A program made the position numbers and the translations under genes. The notes beneath the pieces are model-generated. The model saw only the letters and a program-made list of their open reading frames with translations. It was not told the origin of the DNA and did no database searches. A stretch of 64,000 nt of DNA from Leptolyngbya sp. NIES-2104 (GTDB taxonomy: Bacteria > Cyanobacteriota > Cyanobacteriia > Leptolyngbyales > Leptolyngbyaceae), in the NCBI RefSeq assembly GCF_001485215.1, contig NZ_BBWW01000001.1, positions 558,001 to 622,000 on the forward strand, in the 5' to 3' direction. The first letter of the stretch is position 1. The number at the start of each line of letters is the position of its first letter. Shown here piece after piece: positions 45,080 to 54,999 of this stretch.

Positions 45080-48000
45080 GTTCTAACGTGACTTCCACTC
45101 GCCCGCCGGAGGGTGTGAACTTAATTGCATTCGAGAGCAAATTCCAAAGCACTTGCTGTAGGCGATCGACATCGCCCACCACCATCACTGAAGTTAAATG
45201 CGAAACGAGTTGAATCGCCCTAGCATCTGCCGATAGCTGAACCGACTCGATCGAACTTCTCACGACCATCGCTAAATCGAGTAGTCGAGTGTTGAGATCC
45301 AGCTTTCCACTGATAATCCGCGACACATCCAGCAAATCATTAATCAACTGAGCTTGTGCCTTCGCACTGCGTTCGATGACTTCGATCGCACGAGCGGCGG
45401 CAGCTTCCTCTAGGTTGCGGGTGCGGAGAATTTGCGACCATCCCAGCATGATGTTGAGCGGGTTTCGCAGTTCGTGAGACAGGTTTGAGAGAAATTCATC
45501 TTTCGCACGATTTGCCAAATCTGATTCTTGACGAGCGGCTTGCTCTTGTTCAAGTAGACGCGATCGCTCAATTTCAAACTGTCTGCGATCGGTAATATCT
45601 TCGATCGCCAGCAAAATTCGTTCAGCATCGCCTTCTTGCAGAATTTTCCAACCATTGAGCAACATGGTTCTCTGTCCAATGTGTTCAAATTGATGCTCCA
45701 CCTCGAAGTTATCAAGCGGAGCATCATCGGCAAAAACGGCTTCCAATCGCGATCGCAGTCCGGGAATGTTCCACTGCCCGTTGCCCAAGTCAAAAATCAG
45801 CGATTGTGCCGTTTCGCTCTGTTCAACCTGAAACGTTTCATAGAACGATCGATTCGCAGTGTTGACTCGAAAATCAGAGTCCAGCACAATCAAAGGCACT
45901 TGTACCGTTTCCACGATCGCTTCTGCGTAGTTTCGAGCTTCTTCGAGTGTCGTGGCACTCCGTTTTAAGGCATCGATATCAATCATGACGATCACGACAC
46001 CATCGATCTGATTTTCGCTGGTGCGATACGGGCGAATTCGGAGCGTGTACCAGCGCCCGCCTTGCGTTTGAACTTCTAATTCTTTGACGCTCAGCGTATC
46101 TAGAACTTCTAAAATTAGCGGTTCTAAGTCAGGAACGTTGAGATTGACTCGAATATCGCTGAGGGGTCGTCCTGCATCAGCCGGAATGAAATTGAACAAG
46201 CGCTGCGCCATCGGAGTAAACCGCCGAATGCGTAAATCATTCGTTAGCATCAAAATCGGAATGTTAATGCTGGCAAGTAGATTGGTTAAATCGTTGTTGA
46301 CTTGGTGTAATTCCTGATTACGGCTACGAAGTTCTTCGTTCGTGGTGTTGAGTTCTTCGTTCGTGGCTTGAATCTCTTCTTTCGCCGTTTCTAGCTCTTC
46401 GTTAGTACTTTGCAACTCCTCGTTGCTCGACAGGATTTCTTCGTTCGCAACTTTGAGATCTTGATTAATATGCTCCTGTTCTGAGATCACTGCTTGCAGA
46501 TATTCGTGTATCGACATCCGTTCTTGATTGGAGGCAGCAAGTTCCTGTCTCAGTCGAGCATTTTCGCGCTCTAAATCTCCCGGTATGCTCTCCGACTCGA
46601 TCGAGCGGGTTACAATCGAAGGCGCTTCTTCAAATAGCACTAGAAAGTGACGTTCCTCAGTGGGGGTCTTAAACGGAATCACCTGAAGATTAACGACACT
46701 TGATCGCTCCCCCGCTGTCAGGTTTACCCCGTTCTTAGTAACGGGAACATCTTGTCGCTGTGCCTGATAAATTGCGGCGCGTAGCTCAACCTGCAAGCCT
46801 TCTCGCGCCATGTTGAACAGATTGAAGCTGGCAGTTCCAGGAACGAGTTTAAGATAGCGATCGATGTCTCCCCGCAGTTGCAAGACCTCGATCTTGTCGT
46901 TGACCACTACCCCCACCGGAGCATAGTGAATTAAAAGCAGTTGATCCACCTTTTTCTGTAAGTCAAATCGCTCGCTCGAAGCTGGATTTACAGGCGGACG
47001 CTCATTAGGCTTGACGATCGGATAGTTGCTGGTGACAAAGGAAAACACCGGACGATTGGCAGTTAGCTTCTTGGCATGAAGTTTGTATTTTTTATCGACG
47101 ACCGTAAATAAGTTCGAGTATTTCCCGATGCTTTCGGATGTTCCCAGGAGCAGAAAGCCAGTGGGATTGAGGCTGTAATGAAAGATGGGCATGACCCGTT
47201 TTTGCAGTGCCTCTCCGAGATAAATCAGCACATTCCGACAGCTAATCAAATCTAAGTTAGAAAAGGGCGGATCGCTACCCAAGTCTTGCCGCGCAAACAC
47301 ACACAGTTCGCGCACCGCCTTATTGATTTGATAACCCCCTCCTTCCAGCGTATAAAAAAATCTGCGGCGACGCTCCGGGGAAATGTCCACCATCTGATTC
47401 TCGGAATAAATGCCCGATCGCGCTTTGTTGATTGCCATCTCGCTAATGTCAGTCGCGAAAATCTGGATCGGCGGTTGAGTGGGTTTGTCTGCCAAAAACT
47501 CTAGCAAGCAAATCGCGATCGAGTAGACTTCCTCACCTGTCGAACAGCCTGCTACCCAAACCCGAATCGGAGATTCTGCCGACTTATTTTGCGTAATGGT
47601 CGGAAAAACTTGCGCTTGCAGCAGTTCAAAGGCTTCGGGATCGCGGAAAAAGCTCGTGACATGAATCAGAATTTCTTCATACAATGCCTTTACTTCAGCC
47701 GGATGCCCTTGTAAATACTCAGCATAATCCTCTAACCGTTCCAGTTTGTAGAGCAGCATCCGGCGTTGGATTCGTCGATCGATCGTGTTGGATTTGTAGC
47801 GGCTAAAGTCAACGCCCGTCGTCGATCGTAACAACGCAAAAATCGTGAACAGGGCATCCTCGCTTTCAGGAGATTCCTCAACGATCATCGGCGGCAATGA
47901 ACGAGCGATAGAAGGACTGCGACTTAGATTCGCTAGTTCCTCCGCAATTTTTTGAGGTGGCAACACAAAATCGACCGCGCCTGTCGCCACAGCCGTATTC

Positions 48001-48560
48001 GGCATTCCATCAAACTGTGCGCTTCCTTCACACTGAGCAAAGGTAATCCCGCCCGATGCTTTTACCGTCTTCAAGCCCACGGAGCCATCGCCATCCGTAC
48101 CAGACAACACGATCGCGATCGCTTTGTGTCCGCGATCGGCGGCTAAGGACGCAAAAAAGGCATCACCCGGCATATATTTGCCATAAATCTTTTCGCGGGC
48201 TGTGAGTTGCAGCGTTCCGTTGTCCATTGTCATCTTCGTATTGGGCGGAATCACGAAGACTTGATTTGGCTCGATTGTCATGCCGTCTTGCACTTCGTTG
48301 ACTGGCATTTCCGTCACTTGATCCAAAATTTCGCTCAGCAAGCTTTTGTGATCCGGCGATAAGTGCTGAATCAACACAAACGCCATTCCGGTATCGGTGG
48401 GTAAATGGCTCAGTAATTGTTTGAACGCTTCCAATCCACCCGCAGAAGCCGCGATCCCCACGATCGGAAAGGGGGCATTAACTTCAGGCTGCGGCTTTAA
48501 ATCAGACGCTTCCGTCGAAGATTGAGGTAGCTCTTGCGAATCGGACGGGTCAGAGGTCAT
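45027..48560 (-). CDS. CheB-CheR-coiled coil-PAS-PAS-HisKA hybrid kinase, frameshifted inside the ATPase domain
   Basis: Modules in order: CheB methylesterase (about 30-220, S39 in [11 protein letters not shown]66 in IQHLSP), CheR methyltransferase (about 235-500, [16 protein letters not shown] and [12 protein letters not shown]), and a Glu-rich coiled coil (about 665-760, [16 protein letters not shown]). Two PAS domains, HisKA ([14 protein letters not shown]) and the N-box [17 protein letters not shown] follow. After [11 protein letters not shown] the frame leaves the conserved sequence and stops; G1, F and G2 boxes are in the next frame. This proteobacteria- and cyanobacteria-type fusion links methylation, sensing and phosphorylation. 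The kinase should be inactive as read. The lesion needs a one-base insertion or two-base deletion near 45,085. Confidence 0.88.
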   Translation of the reverse strand: MTSDPSDSQELPQSSTEASDLKPQPEVNAPFPIVGIAASAGGLEAFKQLLSHLPTDTGMAFVLIQHLSPDHKSLLSEILDQVTEMPVNEVQDGMTIEPNQVFVIPPNTKMTMDNGTLQLTAREKIYGKYMPGDAFFASLAADRGHKAIAIVLSGTDGDGSVGLKTVKASGGITFAQCEGSAQFDGMPNTAVATGAVDFVLPPQKIAEELANLSRSPSIARSLPPMIVEESPESEDALFTIFALLRSTTGVDFSRYKSNTIDRRIQRRMLLYKLERLEDYAEYLQGHPAEVKALYEEILIHVTSFFRDPEAFELLQAQVFPTITQNKSAESPIRVWVAGCSTGEEVYSIAICLLEFLADKPTQPPIQIFATDISEMAINKARSGIYSENQMVDISPERRRRFFYTLEGGGYQINKAVRELCVFARQDLGSDPPFSNLDLISCRNVLIYLGEALQKRVMPIFHYSLNPTGFLLLGTSESIGKYSNLFTVVDKKYKLHAKKLTANRPVFSFVTSNYPIVKPNERPPVNPASSERFDLQKKVDQLLLIHYAPVGVVVNDKIEVLQLRGDIDRYLKLVPGTASFNLFNMAREGLQVELRAAIYQAQRQDVPVTKNGVNLTAGERSSVVNLQVIPFKTPTEERHFLVLFEEAPSIVTRSIESESIPGDLERENARLRQELAASNQERMSIHEYLQAVISEQEHINQDLKVANEEILSSNEELQSTNEELETAKEEIQATNEELNTTNEELRSRNQELHQVNNDLTNLLASINIPILMLTNDLRIRRFTPMAQRLFNFIPADAGRPLSDIRVNLNVPDLEPLILEVLDTLSVKELEVQTQGGRWYTLRIRPYRTSENQIDGVVIVMIDIDALKRSATTLEEARNYAEAIVETVQVPLIVLDSDFRVNTANRSFYETFQVEQSETAQSLIFDLGNGQWNIPGLRSRLEAVFADDAPLDNFEVEHQFEHIGQRTMLLNGWKILQEGDAERILLAIEDITDRRQFEIERSRLLEQEQAARQESDLANRAKDEFLSNLSHELRNPLNIMLGWSQILRTRNLEEAAAARAIEVIERSAKAQAQLINDLLDVSRIISGKLDLNTRLLDLAMVVRSSIESVQLSADARAIQLVSHLTSVMVVGDVDRLQQVLWNLLSNAIKFTPSGGRVEVTLELVDKSSADSSQRYGTRH

Positions 48561-48916
48561 AGAATAAATTGTTTAGCTGCAAAGCAGATGTTTTAGATTG
48601 AATTTCAATCTGTATAAGATCACAACTTAAGTCTTTATTTCAAACAAGTATCTAAAGAATGAGTCATAAAAAGCAAGAAACAATTTGAGTCTTGTGCGAT
48701 CGCACCTTGCTAAAATGCTCTCTCCCTGAGTCGCAATTGATTTGAGCGATCGCGCTAAATCAGTTTGAAACAGGATAGCTCGCTGATAGCGCACATCCAA
48801 TTGAAGTTCTGAAAGGTTCTGCTTCAATTTTGTATGGTGAGATTCAGCCAGGGAGAGTGATCAATGCAGTGACAGACTAACTTTGCTCGATCGCTCAAAC
48901 CATTGCAGTCTCCACG
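48561..48916. other. Intergenic region between the split kinase and tonB
   Basis: There are 356 bp with two HIP1-type palindromes (for example GTGCGATCGCAC) and no convincing gene. A 66-codon frame on the minus strand lacks a ribosome-binding site and any family signal. Confidence 0.5.
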
Positions 48917-50416
48917 CTAGGGTGTAGCAGGTGGAGGTGCTTCCGCAGGGGGTGGAGTTTCTGGAGCCGGGGCAGGTTCAGGCGGCGGTGCTTCAACTGG
49001 AGGCGCTTCCGGAGCGGGTGCTGGCTCAGGCGGCGGCGCTTCAACTGGAGGTGCTTCAACTGGTGCTGGCTCAGGCACAGGTGATGCAGAAGGTTCAGGG
49101 CTAGGTGCTGGTTCGGGCGAGGATGGAGCAGCGGGAGCAGTCGGAGAAGGCTGAATTGTAGGCTGAGTTGTTGCAGATTCCGGTGGTTTTTGCTGTTGGG
49201 CTTCGCGCTGAATCCGTTCTTGTTCTAAACGCTCTTGTGCGGCTCGTTCTGCTTCTCGTGCTGCCCGTTCTTGATCTTCTTGGCGACGACGATCGGCATT
49301 TCGTCGCTGGAAATCTGAACCTTCTTGCTCAGAAGTGACCTTAATGCGTTGACCTTGAAAACCAGTTTCTGAAGCTTCGTACCTGCGCCGACGGATCGCT
49401 TCTTCAGCTTTGCGATCGATATCAGGATTGCCGCTTGATGTTCTCAGTCGCACATTCGTGACATTGCCGTCCTTATCGACATCAAAATCAAACCGCGCTG
49501 AACCTTCTGCACCTAGGTATTCATCTAAACCACAGTTATCTTTGCATTTTGGACGGTTGCGACGGGATTGAGCAGGGCGATCAGAGGGTTCAGCACGAGG
49601 AGCTTGACGAGTCGCGACAGAAGGCGATGGGCTTGGCTGTGGCTTTCCTTGCTGTCCTGAACCTGTAGAATTTCCAGTTCCGTTACCATTGCCGTTCCCA
49701 ATCCCGTTGCCCGTTCCCCGATTGCCAATTCCGTTACCCGTTCCATTGCCCGAACCGTTACCTGTTCCATTGCCTGTTCCAGTACTGGTTCCACTCGGTT
49801 GATTCGTTTGAGTTCCAGCCTGAGAATTTTGAGCATTGTTCTGCTCTGGCTTTGCATCTGTCTGTGCAGCCGTAGAGGGATTGGGGGAAGGACTCGCGGA
49901 TGGATTGGGAGAAGGCGTTGGATTGGGAGGGGTGCTAGGCGAGGGTGAGGGACTCGGAGAAGGCGTTGGACTTGGAGAAGGCGTTGGGCTTGGAGAAGGA
50001 CTCGGAGAGGGGGTTGGAGCTGGAGTTGGGGGAATTTGCTCCGCTACTTCTGGTTCAACGATTGGGGATGGCTCGATCGCAGGTTCAGGAATAGCTTGTG
50101 CAACTTCAACATTGTCTGAAGAAGCAGCCGGATTCGGATTAAAAAGTGAGAACTGTTCACTACCGCCGCCGCTACCGCCTGCTTCTTGAGCCGCGTTGGT
50201 ATTATCTGGCAATGGTTCGTCGGGTTGGTCGTCTGCAATGATTTCGATTTCTTGTTCTGCGATTGCAGTTTCTGTATTCGGTTTCCAGAGAATGACTAGC
50301 AAGGGAATCAACAGCAAATGTAACGCGATCGCGCCTGTGAAGCTAAAGGGTAAAAATCGCTTCAGACCTGCCGTTTCTTTCTGACGTTGCTCGACAATCT
50401 CTGGGACAAAACTCAT
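48917..50416 (-). CDS. tonB: TonB-family energy-transducing protein with extended tails
   Basis: A cytoplasmic start and one membrane anchor (FTGAIALHLLLIPLLVILW) are followed by an acidic segment, a Pro/Ser-rich spacer (about residues 130-180), a Gly/Asn/Thr repeat tract (GNGTGNGSGNGTGN), and a TonB C-terminal domain at about 295-365 (LGAEGSARFDFDVDKDGNV, RKAEEAIRRRRYEAS). Unusually, a further 130 residues follow: an Arg/Glu helix (RRRQEDQERAAREAERAAQE) and a Pro/Glu/Ala-rich end. TonB carries proton-motive energy from ExbB-ExbD to outer-membrane receptors for siderophores or cobalamin. It is divergent from exbB-exbD. The repeats probably vary in length between strains. Confidence 0.82.
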   Translation of the reverse strand: MSFVPEIVEQRQKETAGLKRFLPFSFTGAIALHLLLIPLLVILWKPNTETAIAEQEIEIIADDQPDEPLPDNTNAAQEAGGSGGGSEQFSLFNPNPAASSDNVEVAQAIPEPAIEPSPIVEPEVAEQIPPTPAPTPSPSPSPSPTPSPSPTPSPSPSPSPSTPPNPTPSPNPSASPSPNPSTAAQTDAKPEQNNAQNSQAGTQTNQPSGTSTGTGNGTGNGSGNGTGNGIGNRGTGNGIGNGNGNGTGNSTGSGQQGKPQPSPSPSVATRQAPRAEPSDRPAQSRRNRPKCKDNCGLDEYLGAEGSARFDFDVDKDGNVTNVRLRTSSGNPDIDRKAEEAIRRRRYEASETGFQGQRIKVTSEQEGSDFQRRNADRRRQEDQERAAREAERAAQERLEQERIQREAQQQKPPESATTQPTIQPSPTAPAAPSSPEPAPSPEPSASPVPEPAPVEAPPVEAPPPEPAPAPEAPPVEAPPPEPAPAPETPPPAEAPPPATP

Positions 50417-50574
50417 GACTTATTGATAACAAATTGCATCAGACGATTTTTCTTATATTAGGCTAATGGCTGCTCTAATATCTGTCAACGGTTACTTAGA
50501 AGTGCCTCAAAATATAGAATTGCATAGAAAGAACATTGCTAGTGATTGAATCTGCAACGATTTAGAAAATTATT

Positions 50575-50589
50575 TGACAATTAATCTCA
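50575..50589 (+). promoter_or_regulatory. Candidate Fur box between tonB and exbB
   Basis: TGACAATTAATCTCA fits TGATAATNATTATCA at 11 of 14 positions, the same score as the site before the iron-uptake locus at 2 kb. It is about 100 bp before exbB in an AT-rich stretch, so chance is not excluded. Confidence 0.35.
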
Positions 50590-50690
50590 TTAGTTTTACG
50601 CTACTGATCAGCTTTTTGTCGCTTCAGTACAAAAGATTCGTGCGTTCAAAGCTTTTGCAAAATGTCTAGGAGCAGGTTGGAGTCGTCAGG

Positions 50691-51344
50691 ATGAATAACG
50701 CGATCGGGATTCTTAAAGCGGGCGGGATTGTCATGATTCCCTTGCTGCTGTTTTCAATCACAGCGATTGGATTGATCATTGAGCGATCGCGCTATTGGAG
50801 TCGGATCATCAAACGTCAGCCGAAGATGATGCAGCGCGTTTTGATGTTGTACCAGGAAAACGATGTTGCAGAAGCGATCGCAGTTCTGAAGAAAAACATT
50901 GATCTGCCTGCGGCTCGGATTTTACTAGCAGCATTGTCGCTCGATCGTCCGACTCCTGAACAGTTCCGATTAGCGATGCAAGCGGAAGCGCAAGCCGAAA
51001 CACCCGGAATGAAGCGATTTACAAATATCTTCGATGTGATTGTCGGCTTGTCTCCCCTGTTCGGTTTGCTGGGAACAGTGCTTGGATTGATTGTCTCATT
51101 CGCCTCGCTCAATCTTGGAAACGTCGGCGGTAGCCAAACAGCAGGAGTCACAGGCGGGATCAGCGAAGCGTTAGTCTCAACTGCCGCAGGTTTGGTCGTT
51201 GCGATTTTTAACTTATTCGCGGTCAGCATCTTTCGGGGCTTTTTCACTCGTCAATCTGCGTTAATTCAGGAATACGCTAATCGATTTGAACTAATCTACA
51301 GTCGTCGTTACGAAGATCAACATTTGTCTCGGTTTCATTCGTAG
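50691..51344 (+). CDS. exbB: ExbB/TolQ/MotA-family proton channel subunit
   Basis: The 217-residue protein has three hydrophobic segments and the conserved block SPLFGLLGTVLGLIVSF followed by GISEALVSTAAGLVVAI, diagnostic of ExbB/TolQ. With ExbD it forms the inner-membrane proton channel that energises TonB. The gene heads a two-gene operon and is divergent from tonB, which decides for ExbB over TolQ. Confidence 0.92.
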   Translation: MNNAIGILKAGGIVMIPLLLFSITAIGLIIERSRYWSRIIKRQPKMMQRVLMLYQENDVAEAIAVLKKNIDLPAARILLAALSLDRPTPEQFRLAMQAEAQAETPGMKRFTNIFDVIVGLSPLFGLLGTVLGLIVSFASLNLGNVGGSQTAGVTGGISEALVSTAAGLVVAIFNLFAVSIFRGFFTRQSALIQEYANRFELIYSRRYEDQHLSRFHS

Positions 51345-51364
51345 TTGTTTTAGGTTAAACTCCG

Positions 51365-51766
51365 ATGCTATTTCCTGAAGAGAATGATACCCCGCCCACA
51401 ATTAACATCGTTCCGATGATTGATGTGGTGTTCGCATTGCTTACCTTTTTTATTGTTTCCACACTGTTCTTAACGCGCTCTGAGGGGTTGCCTGTCAATC
51501 TCCCGCGTGCAGCCACCGCAAAGACTCAACAGCAAACGAGAATTGCGGTCAGCGTTCAGCCCAATGGTGCGATCGCGCTAAATAAGCGCCCTGTTCAACT
51601 CTCTGAACTAGAAATTGGAGTGAGAACTTTAGTTCAAGCCAATCAGCAAGCGGTCGTTGTGATCAATGCGGATGAGAAAGTGCAGCATGGTGAAATTGTC
51701 GCCGTGATGGATGAGATTCGGAAGATTGACGGCGTGAAAATGGCGATCGCGACCAAGAAGAAATAA
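51365..51766 (+). CDS. exbD: ExbD/TolR-family channel subunit
   Basis: The 133-residue protein has one membrane helix following NIVPMIDVVFALLTFFIV, whose Asp (MIDV) is the proton-carrying residue of the family. A periplasmic domain follows with INADEKVQHGEIVAVMDE. It starts 20 bp after exbB. Confidence 0.93.
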   Translation: MLFPEENDTPPTINIVPMIDVVFALLTFFIVSTLFLTRSEGLPVNLPRAATAKTQQQTRIAVSVQPNGAIALNKRPVQLSELEIGVRTLVQANQQAVVVINADEKVQHGEIVAVMDEIRKIDGVKMAIATKKK

Positions 51767-51860
51767 GTAGATAGAATTTGGTTTAAGTGGTTTCGATGAG
51801 CCAAGAATCCTCATCCGCCATGCGGTGGGGAGTGTCAATCAGAATGGTTATAATCCGTTA

Positions 51861-51880
51861 CTTTTCAAACGTTCTCTAAG
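51861..51880. repeat. Solo end of a palindromic element
   Basis: CTTTTCAAACGTTCTCTAAG equals the right end of copies 3 and 4 with few changes, but no matching left end or inner arms precede it. It lies 39 bp before copy 4, so it may be the scar of another insertion or deletion. Confidence 0.6.
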
Positions 51881-51900
51881 TCCGCCGAGCGCGGACTTAG
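51876..51900 (+). terminator. Perfect hairpin downstream of exbD
   Basis: CTAAGTCCGC pairs with GCGGACTTAG around CGAGC. No T-run follows. It is about 110 bp after exbD and could act as a 3' end structure for exbB-exbD or belong to the repeat debris here. Confidence 0.5.
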
Positions 51901-51918
51901 GTTGTATAGCCACGGCTT

Positions 51919-52132
51919 CTAAGAGGATGTTTGAAAAGTTGTCGTTCGTTGCAACTCCCGCCCTGAAATGAATTTCGGGCTAATCGACGAAAGTCCTTTG
52001 AAAAGGACTAAGAACCTGAAACAGTCTCCTAGTCTACTTCAGTAGACTTTCCACCATTAGCCCGAAATTCATTTCAGGGCGGGAGGTAAGCGAAGCGAAA
52101 AGACTTTTTATACTTTTCAAACACCCTCTAAG
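51919..52132. repeat. Palindromic MITE-like element, copy 4
   Basis: The ends are CTAAGAGGATGTTTGAAAAG and, inverted, CTTTTCAAACACCCTCTAAG. The inner arms (CCCGCCCTGAAATGAATTTC and its inverse) pair perfectly over most of their length. Two perfect hairpins lie inside: AGTCCTTT-GA-AAAGGACT (51992-52009) and AGTCTACT-TC-AGTAGACT (52031-52048). It lies between the convergent exbD and fabG genes, as the other copies also lie between genes. Confidence 0.9.
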
Positions 52133-52167
52133 CGTTAGGGCGAAAGATCAGTGTCAATGGAATTGCT

Positions 52168-52911
52168 CTAAGCCATCACCATGCCACCATCAACATTCAT
52201 CACTTGTCCGGTAATATATCCTGCTGCCGGAGAAGCTGCCAGAAAGCGAATCATTTCCGCCACTTCTTCAGGTTTACCGTACCGATTCAGCGGAATAAAC
52301 TTGAGAATTTCATCTGCCTTCAAGTCATGAGTCATATCTGTTTCAATGAACCCAGGAGCAACCGCATTCACAGTAATTCCACGACTCGCTAACTCTTTCG
52401 CCACGGTTTTCGTAAATCCAATCACACCTGCTTTTGCAGCACTATAGTTCGCCTGTCCCGGATTGCCCATTTGACCTGCAACCGATGTGATATTAACAAT
52501 CCGACCGCTGCGCTGTTTCAGCATAATCTTGCTCACAGCTCTGGTACAAAGAAACACGCCTGTCAAGTTCAAATCAATCACGGCTTGCCATTCTTCCGGT
52601 TTCATCCGTAAAAGTAATGTATCGCGAGTAATTCCCGCATTATTGACCAAGACATCAACTCTGCCGTACTTTGACATCGTGCCATCAATTAAGGCATCGA
52701 CCTGATCGGCTTTAGACACATCGGCTTGAAGCGCGATCGCAGTTCCCCCATTTCCGGTAATCGTCGCAACCACGTCATCCGCCGCGCCGCTCGAACTCGC
52801 ATAATTCACAACAACGGTCGCGCCTTCATTGGAAAGCGCCAACGCAGTCGCCCGCCCGATTCCCCGCGATGCTCCCGTGACGATCGCGACTTTTCCCTGT
52901 AGTTCGCCCAT
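52168..52911 (-). CDS. fabG: 3-oxoacyl-[acyl-carrier-protein] reductase
   Basis: This is a 247-residue SDR with TGASRGIG, NNAGITRDTLLLRM (the FabG-specific NNAGITRD), catalytic Ser in NITSVAGQMGN, and YSAAK. The end VDGGMVM is also typical. It reduces 3-oxoacyl-ACP with NADPH in fatty acid synthesis in the cytosol. It is monocistronic as far as can be seen and lies downstream of repeat copy 4 (convergent with exbD). Confidence 0.93.
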   Translation of the reverse strand: MGELQGKVAIVTGASRGIGRATALALSNEGATVVVNYASSSGAADDVVATITGNGGTAIALQADVSKADQVDALIDGTMSKYGRVDVLVNNAGITRDTLLLRMKPEEWQAVIDLNLTGVFLCTRAVSKIMLKQRSGRIVNITSVAGQMGNPGQANYSAAKAGVIGFTKTVAKELASRGITVNAVAPGFIETDMTHDLKADEILKFIPLNRYGKPEEVAEMIRFLAASPAAGYITGQVMNVDGGMVMA

Positions 52912-53136
52912 GAGTTCCCACCTGTGATAAATCTGCGGATCTGATCATATCGATATGGAGGGACGCAGATCCGCCAAATCTCGGTTTTTGCGCTCCCGGA
53001 TTCGGAAATAATTTAGTGAAAAGATGATTAACTCGCTTAACTTGGGGTTATTTTTTTTCTCAATGGGGAGTAGGATGGCTTCTAGCGCGATCCCTCGAAC
53101 TTCTCGATCGCTCTCTTTGCAGTTTCAAATTCACCT

Positions 53137-54999
53137 ATGACCAGAGATCGCGGCATTCCTAATCGTCGGAACCGGAAATCACCCAGCAGATCGAGTCCTC
53201 CGATCGAGAAATCGTCTGCTCAAGCGGTGAAAGACCGTCCTCAACCCGAAGAAAAGTCCGATCGTATGGCGAATTTGCTCGATCGATTTCACAAGGCGCG
53301 AAAATGGCTGTTTAGCGATTGGAGAGCGTTAATTGCCTTATCGCTGGCAGTAACCGGAAGCGCAACTGCTCTTTCTTTAGCGTTTCTGTTCAAACTGCCC
53401 GCTGTTCCGAACTGTCCTTCGATTTTTTGGCCGCTTGCCTCAGCTTCTCTACGACTTCATTGCGCTGAAATCGCTGCCGGAAAACGCACGACGAGAGATT
53501 TATTAGAAGCGATCGAGCTTGTCAAAACGTTGCCGCCTGATCACCCGCTCTACGACGAAGCCAAACGCCTGATCGAACTTTGGGCACAAGAGATTCTTGA
53601 TTTAGGTGAAGAAGCGTTCCAAGCTGGAAACCTGGATGAAGCCATTAACACCGCGAATAAAGTGCCGAAAGTTGGTAGTGCTCACGGTCAGGTTGAAGAC
53701 AGAATCAAGCGGTGGAGAAGCATTTGGTCTTCGGCTGAATCGCTGTACCGCAAAGCAGAAGATGCCTTGAGAAAAGAGAATTGGCGATTGGCATTAACCG
53801 AAGCGGGGCGATTATTGTCGATCGATAACAAGTTCTGGCAAACCACGAAATACCAAGAACTCAGCACCAAAATCACCGCGACCCGCGAAGATATTACCAA
53901 AATTGCCAAAGCGAAGAACCTGATTGAGTCAGGCGGACTTCAAAATCTCGCAGAAGCGATCAAGCTCGTTTCTGCGATTAACAATCAGAGTTACGTCTAC
54001 CAGAGAGGGCAAGAAGTTCTGGCAGATGCGGGTAAGAAAATGTTGGATCTCGCAGAAGCAGCCCTCGATCGCCGAGATTTGACCACTGCTTTAGATGTGA
54101 TCAAACAGATTCCCGCTGCGGCGAATCTGCAAAAAGAAGTCGAAGATTTTGAAGTGTTGGCGAATGCAATGGGTCGCGTTTGGAATGGAGCACCCGAAGA
54201 TTATGATGCTGCAATCGCTCAAGCTCAAAAAGTCGGCTCTGATCGCCCGTTCCACAACAAAGCGCAACAACTGATCGCCCGTTGGAGAACTGAAAAGGGC
54301 GAGATGGCGCAACTCGATCGCGCTCGTCAATTGGCGCAGTCGAATCGACCGGAAGATCTGCAAGCCGCGATCGATGCCGCTTCTCAGGTGTCGGATGCGA
54401 ATCCGAAAGCGAAGGAAGCTCAGCAAATCGTCGATAAAATTACGGCAGACATTCAGAATCGAGAAGACCGACCGCTAATCGATCAAGCAGAGCAGATTGC
54501 AAATCGGGGCGATGCAAATTCGTTACAGCAAGCGATCGATTTACTCAACCGCATTTCATCTCGTCGCGCTCTCGGTGGAGAAGCCGTAGACAAACGGCGA
54601 CAGTACGCAAGTCAGCTTCAATCGATTCGCGATCGAGAACGGGCATTAAACCAGCCTTCTCCTTCCCCTGATCCGACCGTTCAGAACCGCATTCAAGAAG
54701 CCGCTTCCGCTGAGCAGATTTTGCAGGATGCCAAAAATATCGCCAATGGGGGAACGGTTGATTCTGTCGCAGAAGCAATTCGTAAAGCGGATGGAGTCGC
54801 CCTTTCGAGTCCAATGCGACAAGAAGCGCAATCGTTGATGGATCAATGGAGCCAGCAGCTTTTACAAACAGCGATGTCACAGGCGAGTGCTGATCCGGGA
54901 AGAGCGATTGCGATCGCACAACAGGTTCCAATGGGTACGAACGCTTACGATCAAGCCCAATCGTTGATTCAACTCTGGCAACAAGGCTTAAGACGTTAA
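53137..54999 (+). CDS. Single-pass membrane protein with tandem helical repeats
   Basis: A basic, proline- and serine-rich cytoplasmic leader (about 70 residues) is followed by one membrane helix (ALIALSLAVTGSATALSLAF). About 500 residues of repeated helical units follow. Each unit carries variants of A-x-A-I-x-x-A-x-x-V (EAIELVKTLPPDHPLYDEA, EAINTANKVP, EAIKLVSAI, AAIAQAQKVGSDRP, QAIDLLNRI), similar in spacing to TPR/Sel1 repeats. Homologues in cyanobacteria are often labelled chromosome-segregation ATPase, but I see no ATPase motif. A scaffold role at a membrane is my inference. Its stop overlaps the convergent crtD gene by 12 bp. Confidence 0.75.
   Translation: MTRDRGIPNRRNRKSPSRSSPPIEKSSAQAVKDRPQPEEKSDRMANLLDRFHKARKWLFSDWRALIALSLAVTGSATALSLAFLFKLPAVPNCPSIFWPLASASLRLHCAEIAAGKRTTRDLLEAIELVKTLPPDHPLYDEAKRLIELWAQEILDLGEEAFQAGNLDEAINTANKVPKVGSAHGQVEDRIKRWRSIWSSAESLYRKAEDALRKENWRLALTEAGRLLSIDNKFWQTTKYQELSTKITATREDITKIAKAKNLIESGGLQNLAEAIKLVSAINNQSYVYQRGQEVLADAGKKMLDLAEAALDRRDLTTALDVIKQIPAAANLQKEVEDFEVLANAMGRVWNGAPEDYDAAIAQAQKVGSDRPFHNKAQQLIARWRTEKGEMAQLDRARQLAQSNRPEDLQAAIDAASQVSDANPKAKEAQQIVDKITADIQNREDRPLIDQAEQIANRGDANSLQQAIDLLNRISSRRALGGEAVDKRRQYASQLQSIRDRERALNQPSPSPDPTVQNRIQEAASAEQILQDAKNIANGGTVDSVAEAIRKADGVALSSPMRQEAQSLMDQWSQQLLQTAMSQASADPGRAIAIAQQVPMGTNAYDQAQSLIQLWQQGLRR

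Noticed and set aside
48627-48827. A 66-codon frame upstream of the CheB-CheR kinase gene
   Set aside because: No ribosome-binding site and no recognisable motif; the region reads as ordinary intergenic DNA with HIP1 sites.
49880-50040. Regular short repeats in tonB that could look like a CRISPR or satellite array
   Set aside because: They are in frame and encode Pro/Ser dipeptides of the TonB spacer; there are no unique spacers between constant repeats.
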